Shown: positions 1-7,911 of the stretch, in pieces | How the letters are laid out: every line of letters begins with the position of its first letter | Numbering within the stretch: position 1 is the stretch's first letter | Assembly: GCA_963169345.1 (NCBI GenBank) | Contig: CAUJCT010000018.1 | Coordinates: forward strand, 38,747-102,746 | Direction: 5' to 3' | DNA length: 64,000 bases | Source of the DNA: Bacteroidota bacterium | GTDB taxonomy: Bacteria > Bacteroidota > Bacteroidia > NS11-12g > UBA955 | Notes under the pieces: generated by a model | The model's input: only the letters and a program-made list of their open reading frames with translations | Told to the model about the DNA's origin: nothing | Databases searched by the model: none | Made by a program: the position numbers and the translations under genes

Positions 1-262
1 TGCTCCCTTCATGATTGAAGGTATGACAGTGCTGGTTTCTTTCGAAGAAGGGGATACCCCAATAGGTGCGCAACCTCCAACTCATGTCGAACTTGAAGTG
101 ACTTATACCGAACCAGGCATTAAAGGCGATACAGCAACTAATACATTAAAACCAGCTACTGTGTCAACTGGTGCTAGTTTAATGGTGCCTCTTTTTGTCA
201 ATATCGGTGATAAAATTAAAATCGATCTTAGAACCATCGAATACGTAGAAAGAGTAAAATAA
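1..262 (+). CDS. efp: Elongation factor P, C-terminal part (5' end outside window)
   Basis: Only the last 86 or so codons are present; the frame is open from the first bases, so the gene starts upstream of the window. The residues match the two C-terminal OB-type domains of EF-P, including the conserved run [16 protein letters not shown] near the middle and the closing [17 protein letters not shown] binds the ribosome between P and E sites and relieves stalling at polyproline stretches. A rho-independent terminator follows directly. The modified loop of domain I is not in the window, so the type of EF-P modification cannot be told. Confidence 0.95.
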   Translation, partial: APFMIEGMTVLVSFEEGDTPIGAQPPTHVELEVTYTEPGIKGDTATNTLKPATVSTGASLMVPLFVNIGDKIKIDLRTIEYVERVK

Positions 263-286
263 ACCTTTCTTTGTCTATATTATTGT

Positions 287-326
287 AATCGCAATCTCTT
301 AATCAAGGTTGCGATTCACTTTTTTT
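287..326 (+). terminator. Intrinsic terminator after efp
   Basis: A perfect 8-bp stem (AATCGCAA at 287-294, TTGCGATT at 309-316) encloses a 14-base loop and is followed within three bases by a run of seven T. It lies 25 bases after the efp stop and ends efp transcription before the next gene. Confidence 0.8.
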
Positions 327-339
327 AAAATAAATTAAA

Positions 340-1236
340 ATGACCTCAGCTTTAGCAACAGAAAATAACTTTTTAGGTATCACAGAACCTGAATTGCATA
401 ATTACGAATCCAGTAAGGTGGTTATCCAGTCTGCTCCTTACGAATATACTTCCTCATACCTGCAAGGTAGTGCACAAGGCCCAAAAGCCATTATCGAAGC
501 TTCTCACTACGTCGAATTTTACGATGAAGAAACTGATCAGGAAGCTTATAAAAAAACAGGAATTGCAACTCTTGAAGAAATGGACTTTAATGGCAAAGTC
601 AATAAAGAAGCTGTTGATCTGATTGAAGCAGAAACTCTGAATCATCTTAAAAATAACAAATTCGTTGTTTCTCTGGGTGCCGAACATACCGTGTCTCTCG
701 GATTTGTAAAAGCATTTAAACAAGTGCATGGTGAGTTTTCTGTTCTTCAAATTGACGCTCACAGTGATTTGCGTTCTGCTTATCACGACAATCCGTATTC
801 ACATGCCAGTGTTTTGGCTCGTATACACGATTTAGGATTGCCCATCTGCCAGGTTGGTATCAGAGCCCAATGCAAAGAAGAAGCGGATTTGATTAAATCT
901 TCGCCTTTGATTAATACCTGGTATGCTCATCAAATTCAGGAGAACGATTTGTGGATGGATGAACTTATTTCTAAATTAAACGATAAAGTATACATCACAA
1001 TTGATGCAGATGGTTTTGATCCTTCTGTTATGCCTGCTGTCGGTACCGCTGAGCCGGGCGGACTGGGTTGGCATCAAGGTCTGAAGTTGATGAAAAAAGT
1101 AGCTGAAAGAAAAACCATTATTGGATTTGATATCGTTGAATGTGCACCAAAAGAAGGTGAAATTCTTACTCAGTTTAATTTAGCTAAATTGCTTTACAAA
1201 ATTATTGGTTATTGTTGTCATTTTAATAAACTCTAA
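340..1236 (+). CDS. speB: Agmatinase / ureohydrolase family enzyme
   Basis: 298 residues, the normal length for the arginase/agmatinase family, which hydrolyses a guanidino group to urea with a binuclear manganese centre. All metal-ligand motifs are visible: GAEHT (His116), QIDAHSDLR (Asp139, His141, Asp143) and TIDADGFDPS (Asp222, Asp224), followed by the family run GTAEPGGL. The substrate is most likely agmatine, feeding putrescine synthesis, but arginine or formiminoglutamate hydrolases share these motifs. The stop codon abuts the start of the cysteine desulfurase gene, so the two are probably co-transcribed. Confidence 0.85.
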   Translation: MTSALATENNFLGITEPELHNYESSKVVIQSAPYEYTSSYLQGSAQGPKAIIEASHYVEFYDEETDQEAYKKTGIATLEEMDFNGKVNKEAVDLIEAETLNHLKNNKFVVSLGAEHTVSLGFVKAFKQVHGEFSVLQIDAHSDLRSAYHDNPYSHASVLARIHDLGLPICQVGIRAQCKEEADLIKSSPLINTWYAHQIQENDLWMDELISKLNDKVYITIDADGFDPSVMPAVGTAEPGGLGWHQGLKLMKKVAERKTIIGFDIVECAPKEGEILTQFNLAKLLYKIIGYCCHFNKL

Positions 1237-2376
1237 ATGAAAATCTATTTTGATAATGCCGCTACAACTCCTCTTGATACTGAGGTATTCGAAGCAATGG
1301 TGCCTGTCTTGAGAGACGATTTTGGTAACCCTTCGTCTTCTCACGCATTTGGTAGGAAAGTTAAAGCGCATATTGAAGTGAGCAGAAGAAATATAGCAAA
1401 ATTGTTAAACGTTTCACCTGCCGAAATTACCTTTACTTCAGGAGGTACCGAAGCTGATAATATGGCGATAAGAGGAAGTGTTCATCATCTGGGAGTTAAA
1501 ACCATCATCACTTCTCCAATCGAACACCATGCTGTTTTGCATACAGTTGAAGAACTCTCAGATAAAGGCTTAATCAAATTGATTTTTGTTAAACTTCATA
1601 GCAATGGTCATGTTGACCTCTCAGATCTTGAAGCAAATCTGAAAGCTAATTCAAATGTTCTGGTTTCTCTCATGCATGGTAATAACGAAGTTGGTAACCT
1701 GCTCGATATTGAAAAAGTCTCTAAACTTTGCAGAGAAAACAATGCTTTGTTCCATTGCGATACTGTGCAAACAATGGCGCATTATAAATTCGACCTTCAA
1801 CAATTGGATTTGGATTTCGCCGTTGGTGCTGCTCATAAATTCAATGGTCCTAAAGGTGTTGGTTTCCTTTATCACAATAAACGCAATCGCATTAAACCTC
1901 TCATTACCGGCGGCTCTCAGGAAAGGGAATTAAGAGCTGGTACAGAAAACGTTTATGGTATTGTTGGATTGGCAAAAGCGCTTGAAGTAGCATACAGAGA
2001 TATGGAAAAGAAAAGCGCACATATCAAATCAATTAAACAGTTTTTCATAGAACAGGTAAAGAAAAGATTCCCTTCAATCAGATTCAATGGTGATGCCGAA
2101 GGTAATAGTCTTTATACCGTTTTAAGTCTGGCTTTTCCTCCTGAATTGTCCAACGATATTTTATTGTTTAGTTTCGATTTACACGGTATAGCAGTGTCCG
2201 GTGGAAGCGCTTGTACTTCAGGAAGCAATACCGGCTCTCATGTCATCAGAGGTATTGGTCAAAACCTGGATCACGCACCGGTTCGCTTTTCATTTGGTAA
2301 ATACAATACAATTGAAGAGGTAGATTACGCCTTAAATTATATCGCCTCATTATTTCAGCCTGCTAAATCCAGTTAA
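1237..2376 (+). CDS. Cysteine desulfurase, NifS/IscS type (class V aminotransferase)
   Basis: 379 residues. PLP enzyme that removes sulfur from cysteine for Fe-S clusters or tRNA thiolation. The N-terminus YFDNAATTPL, the cofactor lysine in AAHKFNGPKG (Lys201) and the mobile-loop cysteine in SGGSACTSGS (Cys326) place it in group I (NifS/IscS) rather than the SufS group. It begins on the base after the agmatinase stop and its own stop abuts the start of cmk, so the three genes form one tight run. No iscU or isc regulator is next to it, so its sulfur acceptor is not evident from context. Confidence 0.9.
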   Translation: MKIYFDNAATTPLDTEVFEAMVPVLRDDFGNPSSSHAFGRKVKAHIEVSRRNIAKLLNVSPAEITFTSGGTEADNMAIRGSVHHLGVKTIITSPIEHHAVLHTVEELSDKGLIKLIFVKLHSNGHVDLSDLEANLKANSNVLVSLMHGNNEVGNLLDIEKVSKLCRENNALFHCDTVQTMAHYKFDLQQLDLDFAVGAAHKFNGPKGVGFLYHNKRNRIKPLITGGSQERELRAGTENVYGIVGLAKALEVAYRDMEKKSAHIKSIKQFFIEQVKKRFPSIRFNGDAEGNSLYTVLSLAFPPELSNDILLFSFDLHGIAVSGGSACTSGSNTGSHVIRGIGQNLDHAPVRFSFGKYNTIEEVDYALNYIASLFQPAKSS

Positions 2377-3060
2377 TTGCCTCGTAAAATCAACATAGCA
2401 ATTGACGGCTATTCAAGCTGTGGAAAGGGTACTTTAGCCAAACAACTTGCTAAAGCTCTCAATTACCTGTTTATTGATACTGGTGCTATGTACAGAGCAG
2501 TGACTTACGCTTTGCTTGAAAACAGAATTGAAATCAGCGATCAAATTAGTATTGAAAAACTACTTCCTCAACTAGAGATAAATTTCATATACCGTCCGGA
2601 TGAAAACTACAATCATACTATTTTAAATGGTGTGGATATTGAGGACGAAATACGTTCAATGGAAGTCAGCAACCTGGTTAGTCCTGTAAGTAAAATTGAT
2701 ATTGTTCGCTCATTTTTGGTCAGACAACAAAGGAAAATAGGAGAGAACAAAGGTGTAGTCATGGATGGCAGAGATATTGGTACTGTCGTTTTTCCTGATG
2801 CTGAATTGAAAATTTTCATGACGGCAAAACCCGAAATCAGAGCTAGAAGACGTTTCGAAGAATTAAGAAGAAATGGGGATGAACTGGTGACTTTTGACGA
2901 AGTGCTGGAAAACCTTAATAGCCGTGATTTACAGGATTCGAGTCGAGCCAACAGCCCTTTAAAACCTGCTTCGGATGCCAAAGTGCTGGATAATTCTTTT
3001 ATAACAAGAGATGAACAATTTCACATCTCTTTGGAATGGGCTCTTGAAAAAATCAATTAA
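2377..3060 (+). CDS. cmk: Cytidylate kinase (TTG start)
   Basis: 227 residues, the usual length. It phosphorylates CMP and dCMP. The P-loop GYSSCGKGT lies at residues 11-19, the NMP-binding TGAMYRAVT follows, and the C-terminal part has VMDGRDIGTVVFPDAELK and the lid-like NSRDLQDSSRANSPL. The reading frame opens with TTG directly after the TAA of the upstream desulfurase; the ATG codons downstream lie inside the kinase core, so TTG is the only start that keeps the P-loop. Its 3' end overlaps the convergent lipoprotein gene by 4 bp. Confidence 0.93.
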   Translation: MPRKINIAIDGYSSCGKGTLAKQLAKALNYLFIDTGAMYRAVTYALLENRIEISDQISIEKLLPQLEINFIYRPDENYNHTILNGVDIEDEIRSMEVSNLVSPVSKIDIVRSFLVRQQRKIGENKGVVMDGRDIGTVVFPDAELKIFMTAKPEIRARRRFEELRRNGDELVTFDEVLENLNSRDLQDSSRANSPLKPASDAKVLDNSFITRDEQFHISLEWALEKIN

Positions 3061-3653
3061 CGTTTAACGTTCCAGCGTTTCAGATAATAAAACTTACCAT
3101 TGTTTTCCTGGCGTGCTATTAACCCAATATTCTTGGCGTAATATATCTCTTTGTACCTTTGATTTTGATATGGTTTTATTCTGACTACATCATTAAATAC
3201 CTGACCATTTATTGTGTATGTAGGGTGTTGTTTGATGCTGTCATAACTATTGACACCACTTGAAAATACGCCTCCAACATTGAATGCAACTGGGCCAATA
3301 ACCGTTGTGTCATTGAAACGTGTAATCAAGGCAACCCTGTCTTTAAACTGGGCACCGCCTGATTCACATCGAATGGTCATAGTGGCTTGTCCAGGACTTA
3401 CAATATCGTAGGTCAGAATCTCATTGTTTTCAATATCTGGATTTGATTGTGTGTTAATATAACCTTGTGTAGTATAAACGATAGTGGTATTAGTATCACT
3501 TACTTCGGTATAAACATAAACAGAACCATCTTTATAGTCGAAATATTCCTTTGTGATAGCATCCAGCTTCTGTGGCGTTTGCTTATCTTCTGAACAAGAT
3601 GCTACTGAGAGGCTGATGGCAATTAATGGAATAAAATTCTTGGCGGCTTTCAT
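3057..3653 (-). CDS. Predicted lipoprotein of unknown function
   Basis: 198 residues. The N-terminus is a lipoprotein signal: a short basic start, a hydrophobic run and the lipobox SVASC with Cys20, followed by Ser-Glu-Asp. The mature part is rich in beta-prone segments and Tyr/Thr/Asn and ends in a basic patch (YLKRWNVKR). I do not recognise a domain. It stands alone, convergent with cmk and divergent from the M20 peptidase. Confidence 0.75.
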   Translation of the reverse strand: MKAAKNFIPLIAISLSVASCSEDKQTPQKLDAITKEYFDYKDGSVYVYTEVSDTNTTIVYTTQGYINTQSNPDIENNEILTYDIVSPGQATMTIRCESGGAQFKDRVALITRFNDTTVIGPVAFNVGGVFSSGVNSYDSIKQHPTYTINGQVFNDVVRIKPYQNQRYKEIYYAKNIGLIARQENNGKFYYLKRWNVKR

Positions 3654-3714
3654 TTAAAAGTGCAAATTTGAGGAATTTTTAGCACTGATTCAAATTTAGA
3701 ATTCGCATTATACA

Positions 3715-4896
3715 ATGGAAAACCGTATTAAAGAGCTGGCCAATACTATAAAAAGTGAGATAATTGAGATTAGACACCTTATCCACAGCCATCCTGAACT
3801 GTCTTTTCAAGAGGAAAATACGGCTCAGCTAGTGGAGAAATATTTGAAAAACATTGGCTTGGAACCAAAAAGAATTGGAAAAACCGGAGTTTGGGCTATG
3901 ATTAACGGCAATGGCAATTCTAATAAAACCGTTGCTCTCAGAGCCGACCTCGATGCGCTTCCAATTCAGGAAAAAAGCAATCAGCCATACGCATCCCAAA
4001 ATCCGGGTGTCATGCACGCCTGTGGTCACGACGTACACGCTTCTTCTTTATTGGGCGCAGCGAAAATATTATCGAATATTAAAGAACATCTGAATGGTAA
4101 TGTTAAATTGATTTTTCAACCGGGTGAAGAAAAATTACCAGGTGGTGCCAGCATACTAATTAAGGAAGGTGTACTCGAAAATCCTAAGGTGGATGCAATC
4201 ATTGGTCAGCATGTCATGCCTTTCATTCACACAGGAAACGTTGGTTTTAGAAAAGGTTTGTATATGGCAAGCACAGATGAAATATATATCACCATACATG
4301 GTAAGGGTGGACATGGTGCAATGCCTCATCTTTGCGTTGATCCTGTCGCCATTTCAGCTCAGGTTATTGTTGCGCTTCAGCAAGTGGTAAGCAGAAAAGC
4401 CAAACCTATAGTGCCTACAGTTCTAACCTTTGGTAAAATTAATTCTGATGGCGGTGCTACTAATATTATTCCCAATTCTGTTAAGTTGGAAGGTACTCTG
4501 CGCACGCTGGATGAAGAATGGAGAGCTGAATGCAAACAACTAATCAAAAAAATTACTGAAAATACAGTAGAAGCTTATGGCGCAACCGCCGAAATCATTA
4601 TCGAAGATGGATACCCTTTTCTTAAAAATGATGAGGTTTTAACCGAGAAACTTATATCTTCAGCTCATCAATATATGGGAACCGAACATGTCGAAAACCT
4701 CGATATATGGATGGCTGCCGAAGATTTTGCATTCTATTCCCAAAATGTTCCGGCATGTTTTTATAGATTGGGCACCAGAAATGAAAGTAAAGGAATTGTC
4801 AGTGCTGTTCATACTAATACTTTCGATATTGACGAAGATGCTATTGAGACAGGATGTGGCCTGATGGCATATCTGGCTTATTCTTACTTTAAATAG
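3715..4896 (+). CDS. M20 family amidohydrolase (N-acyl-amino-acid / hippurate hydrolase-like)
   Basis: 393 residues, typical of the M20D group of zinc amidases that cleave N-acylated amino acids. The metal motif MHACGHDVHAS (Cys103, His105), the general-base motif QPGEE (Glu138, Glu139), IIGQHVMP (His166) and the dimerisation-domain motif GKGGHGAMPH are all present, with a last histidine in AVHTNTFD near the C-terminus. It has no signal peptide, so it is cytoplasmic. The exact acyl substrate cannot be read from the sequence. Confidence 0.9.
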   Translation: MENRIKELANTIKSEIIEIRHLIHSHPELSFQEENTAQLVEKYLKNIGLEPKRIGKTGVWAMINGNGNSNKTVALRADLDALPIQEKSNQPYASQNPGVMHACGHDVHASSLLGAAKILSNIKEHLNGNVKLIFQPGEEKLPGGASILIKEGVLENPKVDAIIGQHVMPFIHTGNVGFRKGLYMASTDEIYITIHGKGGHGAMPHLCVDPVAISAQVIVALQQVVSRKAKPIVPTVLTFGKINSDGGATNIIPNSVKLEGTLRTLDEEWRAECKQLIKKITENTVEAYGATAEIIIEDGYPFLKNDEVLTEKLISSAHQYMGTEHVENLDIWMAAEDFAFYSQNVPACFYRLGTRNESKGIVSAVHTNTFDIDEDAIETGCGLMAYLAYSYFK

Positions 4897-4996
4897 TAAA
4901 GGAAGTTGTCTAATTGTAAAATGAATGTCAAATTATGAATGAGTCATGGTTTTGCAATATTATCATCATAAAATAGTAATATTGAGAATGTTGGAA

Positions 4997-5026
4997 TTGT
5001 TATAAAGAATTTTGATTTTATCTTTG
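4997..5026 (+). promoter_or_regulatory. Bacteroidota-type promoter for the T9SS protein at 5048
   Basis: TTG (4997-4999) and TATCTTTG (5019-5026) are separated by 19 bases, matching the -33 TTG / -7 TAnnTTTG pattern known for the primary sigma factor of this phylum. The start codon lies 21 bases further on. Confidence 0.65.
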
Positions 5027-5047
5027 TTTTAATAAATTCACAGAGAT

Positions 5048-5869
5048 ATGAAATCAAAACTACTATTAACTGCTTTTCTTTTTTTCTTCATTTTGTCATC
5101 TTTTGCAACTGACACAACTCCTCCTACAATCACTCTGAAATATGGACAACACCAAAATGTTCAACTGGGTTCTGTTTTTATTTTGAGTGAACCTCTCAGT
5201 GTCTCAGATAATGTTACGGATTCTGCAGATATCGTTGTAACTACAACCTGGGGTTATAATGGTGCCGTCAATTCTATGGTGCGCAAAGTCTATCCACTCT
5301 ACATTGTGGCTGAAGATTTAGCCGGAAACAAAGCCTATGATACCGTCTGGTTTAATACAGATGATACTATTCCTCCTGTTATCAATCTCAATACGCCTGA
5401 CGAAGTATGCGTTAAATACCAAACTCCATATAATTCTGTTCAGCCAACTGTAACAGATAATTTCTATAGTTCTGGTCAGATAAGTCTGGTTAAAAAGTCA
5501 TCTGATGTAAATACAAATGTCATTGGAACTTATACAGAAGTGTTTGAAGCTGTTGATGGTTCGGGTAATATCACCACTAAAACAAGAATAGTTCACGTTA
5601 AATACGATTGTAATACAGTTGGAATTCAACAACAAAAATTAAATACTGTCAGTATTTACCCTAATCCTGGTAATGGCCACATATCTATAATAGGTCTGGA
5701 AAATCAGGATGAGGCTTTTGTCTCAGTTTATAACGCTAATGGAGCTCTTGTTTATAATTCTTCCATGACCGATTCTATTGATTTGTCAGGCTTTAGTATG
5801 GGCTTATATTTTATCCAGATTACCCAAAACAAAGAAATCATTACCTTGACGTATAACTATGGATTCTGA
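5048..5869 (+). CDS. Secreted protein with Ig-like domains and T9SS type A sorting domain
   Basis: 273 residues. An N-terminal signal peptide ends near FATDT. Two similar modules follow, each opening with a PP(T/V)I segment (DTTPPTITL, DTIPPVINL) and closing with an AxDxxGN motif (AEDLAGNKA, AVDGSGNIT); this is the pattern of DUF5011/HYR-type Ig-like domains. The last 75 residues are a type A sorting domain: VSIYPNPGNGHISI, then GLYFIQI. The protein is therefore exported by the T9SS and probably attached to the cell surface. It is much shorter than most T9SS cargo and has no catalytic domain that I can see. Confidence 0.85.
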   Translation: MKSKLLLTAFLFFFILSSFATDTTPPTITLKYGQHQNVQLGSVFILSEPLSVSDNVTDSADIVVTTTWGYNGAVNSMVRKVYPLYIVAEDLAGNKAYDTVWFNTDDTIPPVINLNTPDEVCVKYQTPYNSVQPTVTDNFYSSGQISLVKKSSDVNTNVIGTYTEVFEAVDGSGNITTKTRIVHVKYDCNTVGIQQQKLNTVSIYPNPGNGHISIIGLENQDEAFVSVYNANGALVYNSSMTDSIDLSGFSMGLYFIQITQNKEIITLTYNYGF

Positions 5870-5927
5870 TTAAATATAGATTGTGAATAGGTGGATATTT
5901 AATTCTATATATCCGCCTGTTCATATC

Positions 5928-5935
5928 TACCTTTG
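5928..5935 (+). promoter_or_regulatory. Possible -7 element for ddl
   Basis: TACCTTTG fits TAnnTTTG exactly and ends 5 bases before the ddl ATG, implying a very short or absent leader. No TTG is found at the expected -33 distance, so the call rests on the -7 box alone. Confidence 0.4.
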
Positions 5936-5940
5936 TTTAG

Positions 5941-7008
5941 ATGAAAAAGGTAACAATTATTACAGGTGGAAAATCTCCTGAACATGAAGTATCTATAGTT
6001 TCTGCCAGAAATATTTTTAATGCGCTGGATAGATCCAAATATGAAATTTCAATACTTGGAATCTCTCAAAAAGGAGAATGGTTTCACCTTCCTGATGAAT
6101 CACTTTTTGAAGAATCTCTAATCATTGGGCAGAATCCACTTCACAGAAAACTTTGTTTATTACCTTTCGATTCACAGCCTGTCAGATTCGCTGATGCAAT
6201 TGAAGATGCATTTCAAACGGATGTGTTTTTCCCTATCGCTCATGGTGTTTTTGGTGAAGATGGCTTATTGCAGGGTGTGCTCGAATACCTTGACAGACCT
6301 TATGTTGGACCAGGTGTATTGGGTTCATCTATAGGAATGGATAAAGATATCACTAAAATCATTCTGCAACAAAACGGCATAAAAGTAACACCTTGGTTCA
6401 CCTATTTTAAAGGAGATAATATCGATTATGCTAAACACGAATTAATGGGTTTCCCTCTTTTTGTTAAACCTGCCAATATGGGTAGTGGTGTTGGTGTCGA
6501 AAAAGCTGAAAATGTCGAAGAACTTAAAAAAGCTATTGATGTAGCTTTCTCTTTTGATATTAAAATCTTAATTGAAAAAGGTATTAAAGGTCGTGAATTG
6601 GAAACTGCTGTGCTCGGAAATCTTAAAACTGAAGTCAGTGGAGTAGGGGAGATTGTGGTGAGCAGCGGATTCTATACTTATGAAAACAAATACGTCAATA
6701 ATTCAACTCAGGTAATTATTCCTGCAGATAATTTCAGTCAGAATAGTGCCTATCTGTTGACGCAAACTGCTTTGAAAGCCTATAGATGCTTACAATTGGA
6801 AGGTCTGAGTCGTGTCGATTTTTTCTATGTTAATGACAATGAATTCTACCTGAATGAAGTCAATACGCTGCCAGGGTTTACAAATATCAGTATGTATCCA
6901 AAATTGTGGGAAGCGGAAGGTCTTTCTTATTCAAATTTATTGTCTAAATTAATTGAACTGGCAGAAGATCGTTTCAATACGAGGAAAATGCTGCGTCGAG
7001 AACGCTGA
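5941..7008 (+). CDS. ddl: D-alanine--D-alanine ligase
   Basis: 355 residues, ATP-grasp enzyme that makes the D-Ala-D-Ala dipeptide for peptidoglycan. Visible motifs: GGKSPEHEVSIVSA at the N-terminus, GEDGLLQGVLE, the ATP-binding FVKPANMGSGVGV and the C-terminal magnesium and substrate run FYLNEVNTLPGFTNIS followed by MYPKLW. It is not next to other mur genes. The stop is 2 bp from the 3' end of the convergent lipoprotein gene. Confidence 0.96.
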   Translation: MKKVTIITGGKSPEHEVSIVSARNIFNALDRSKYEISILGISQKGEWFHLPDESLFEESLIIGQNPLHRKLCLLPFDSQPVRFADAIEDAFQTDVFFPIAHGVFGEDGLLQGVLEYLDRPYVGPGVLGSSIGMDKDITKIILQQNGIKVTPWFTYFKGDNIDYAKHELMGFPLFVKPANMGSGVGVEKAENVEELKKAIDVAFSFDIKILIEKGIKGRELETAVLGNLKTEVSGVGEIVVSSGFYTYENKYVNNSTQVIIPADNFSQNSAYLLTQTALKAYRCLQLEGLSRVDFFYVNDNEFYLNEVNTLPGFTNISMYPKLWEAEGLSYSNLLSKLIELAEDRFNTRKMLRRER

Positions 7009-7010
7009 TT

Positions 7011-7409
7011 CTATTTCAGATTAAGTTTGTAATCAACAGATTTACTTTGATTGGATTTTATCTCCAAAATTGTATCTCCTGTCATACTATTACCCTTCAC
7101 ATTGCAAATGGCTTTAATGGCATAAAAACCTTCTTTTAAATAAAAGAAATGTGCATGGTGTGTAAATCCGGGTTCAGTCATGGTAGCTGAACTGTCATCA
7201 TACATATTCAGATTCGACATTTGCTTGTCTGAACCATACTTGATATAAACCTTACCGGGATAACCAATTTGATTGTTTTCAGGGAAAATTGCAATGTTAA
7301 ATGTGCCTCCTTTACCTCCTGGCAATACCTGCATTGGGGCCTCTTCATTTGATTTTTTACAGGAAACTACAATTAATAGTGAAACTATGATAGGAAAAAT
7401 GGCTTTCAT
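7011..7409 (-). CDS. Small predicted lipoprotein
   Basis: 132 residues from the ATG at 7409, which begins a clean lipoprotein signal MKAIFPIIVSLLIVVSC with the lipobox VVSC. A longer frame reaching 7460 would put an unrelated segment before the signal and overlap the upstream gene, so 7409 is preferred. The mature part has no domain I recognise; it has beta-strand-like alternation and two His in FTHHAHFFYLKEG. It is the last gene of a three-gene minus-strand run with a DUF4440-like lipoprotein and a flavin oxidase, so it may serve the same periplasmic process. Confidence 0.7.
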   Translation of the reverse strand: MKAIFPIIVSLLIVVSCKKSNEEAPMQVLPGGKGGTFNIAIFPENNQIGYPGKVYIKYGSDKQMSNLNMYDDSSATMTEPGFTHHAHFFYLKEGFYAIKAICNVKGNSMTGDTILEIKSNQSKSVDYKLNLK

Positions 7410-7443
7410 AATCTTAAGACACAATTTTAATGAAAAAGCTGCA

Positions 7444-7911
7444 CTACCAGGTATGATCAACTATTATTTTCCAATCCTTTTCAATCTTTTTGAATAATAA
7501 TGAAAAATTTCCACCTGAACTGTCTGCACCGGTGATTTGCCAGTTGCCGGTTACCTGGAAAATTTCCGGTTCATTGGATAAACGTTCAAAATCTAAATTA
7601 TCAAAACTAAGCTGACCCATTTTCTCTCTTGAAGAATAATACCTTTTGTACCTGCTCAATACCGAATCGTATCCAAGTTGAATCCCTCTTTTGGTAATGA
7701 ATTTTAATTGTTTGGATGGATTATAACCCATCATAAAACTATCTATACTTCCTTTGTTCCAGGAAGCAACCTGAAAGTCTAATACTTGCCTTATTGCATT
7801 TACGGCTTCAAGATTGTTTGTAGTAGAATTTGTTTCTTTATTTTCATTTGTATTTGCATTCTGACATGCAAACATTGAACATATTAATATGAATCCAATT
7901 AATGATTTCAA
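7444..7911 (-). CDS. Lipoprotein with NTF2-like (DUF4440/SnoaL-type) domain
   Basis: 155 residues. A lipoprotein signal (MKSLIGFILICSMFAC, Cys16) is followed by a low-complexity Asn/Thr/Glu linker and about 115 residues with the NTF2-like pattern: an N-terminal helix VLDFQVASWNKGSIDSFMMGY, then strands ending in ITGNW-type and DWKIIVDHTW segments. Such domains bind small ligands or protect enzymes; function is unknown here. Its start codon overlaps the stop of the flavin oxidase gene by 4 bp, so the two are translationally coupled. Confidence 0.75.
   Translation of the reverse strand: MKSLIGFILICSMFACQNANTNENKETNSTTNNLEAVNAIRQVLDFQVASWNKGSIDSFMMGYNPSKQLKFITKRGIQLGYDSVLSRYKRYYSSREKMGQLSFDNLDFERLSNEPEIFQVTGNWQITGADSSGGNFSLLFKKIEKDWKIIVDHTW

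Noticed and set aside
1651..1933. Frames on both strands inside the cysteine desulfurase gene
   Set aside because: The desulfurase is complete with catalytic residues; these are out-of-frame shadows.
4956..4983. Inverted repeat AATATTA / TAATATT as a terminator
   Set aside because: Only seven A/T pairs with a 14-base loop and no T-tract; too weak to call.
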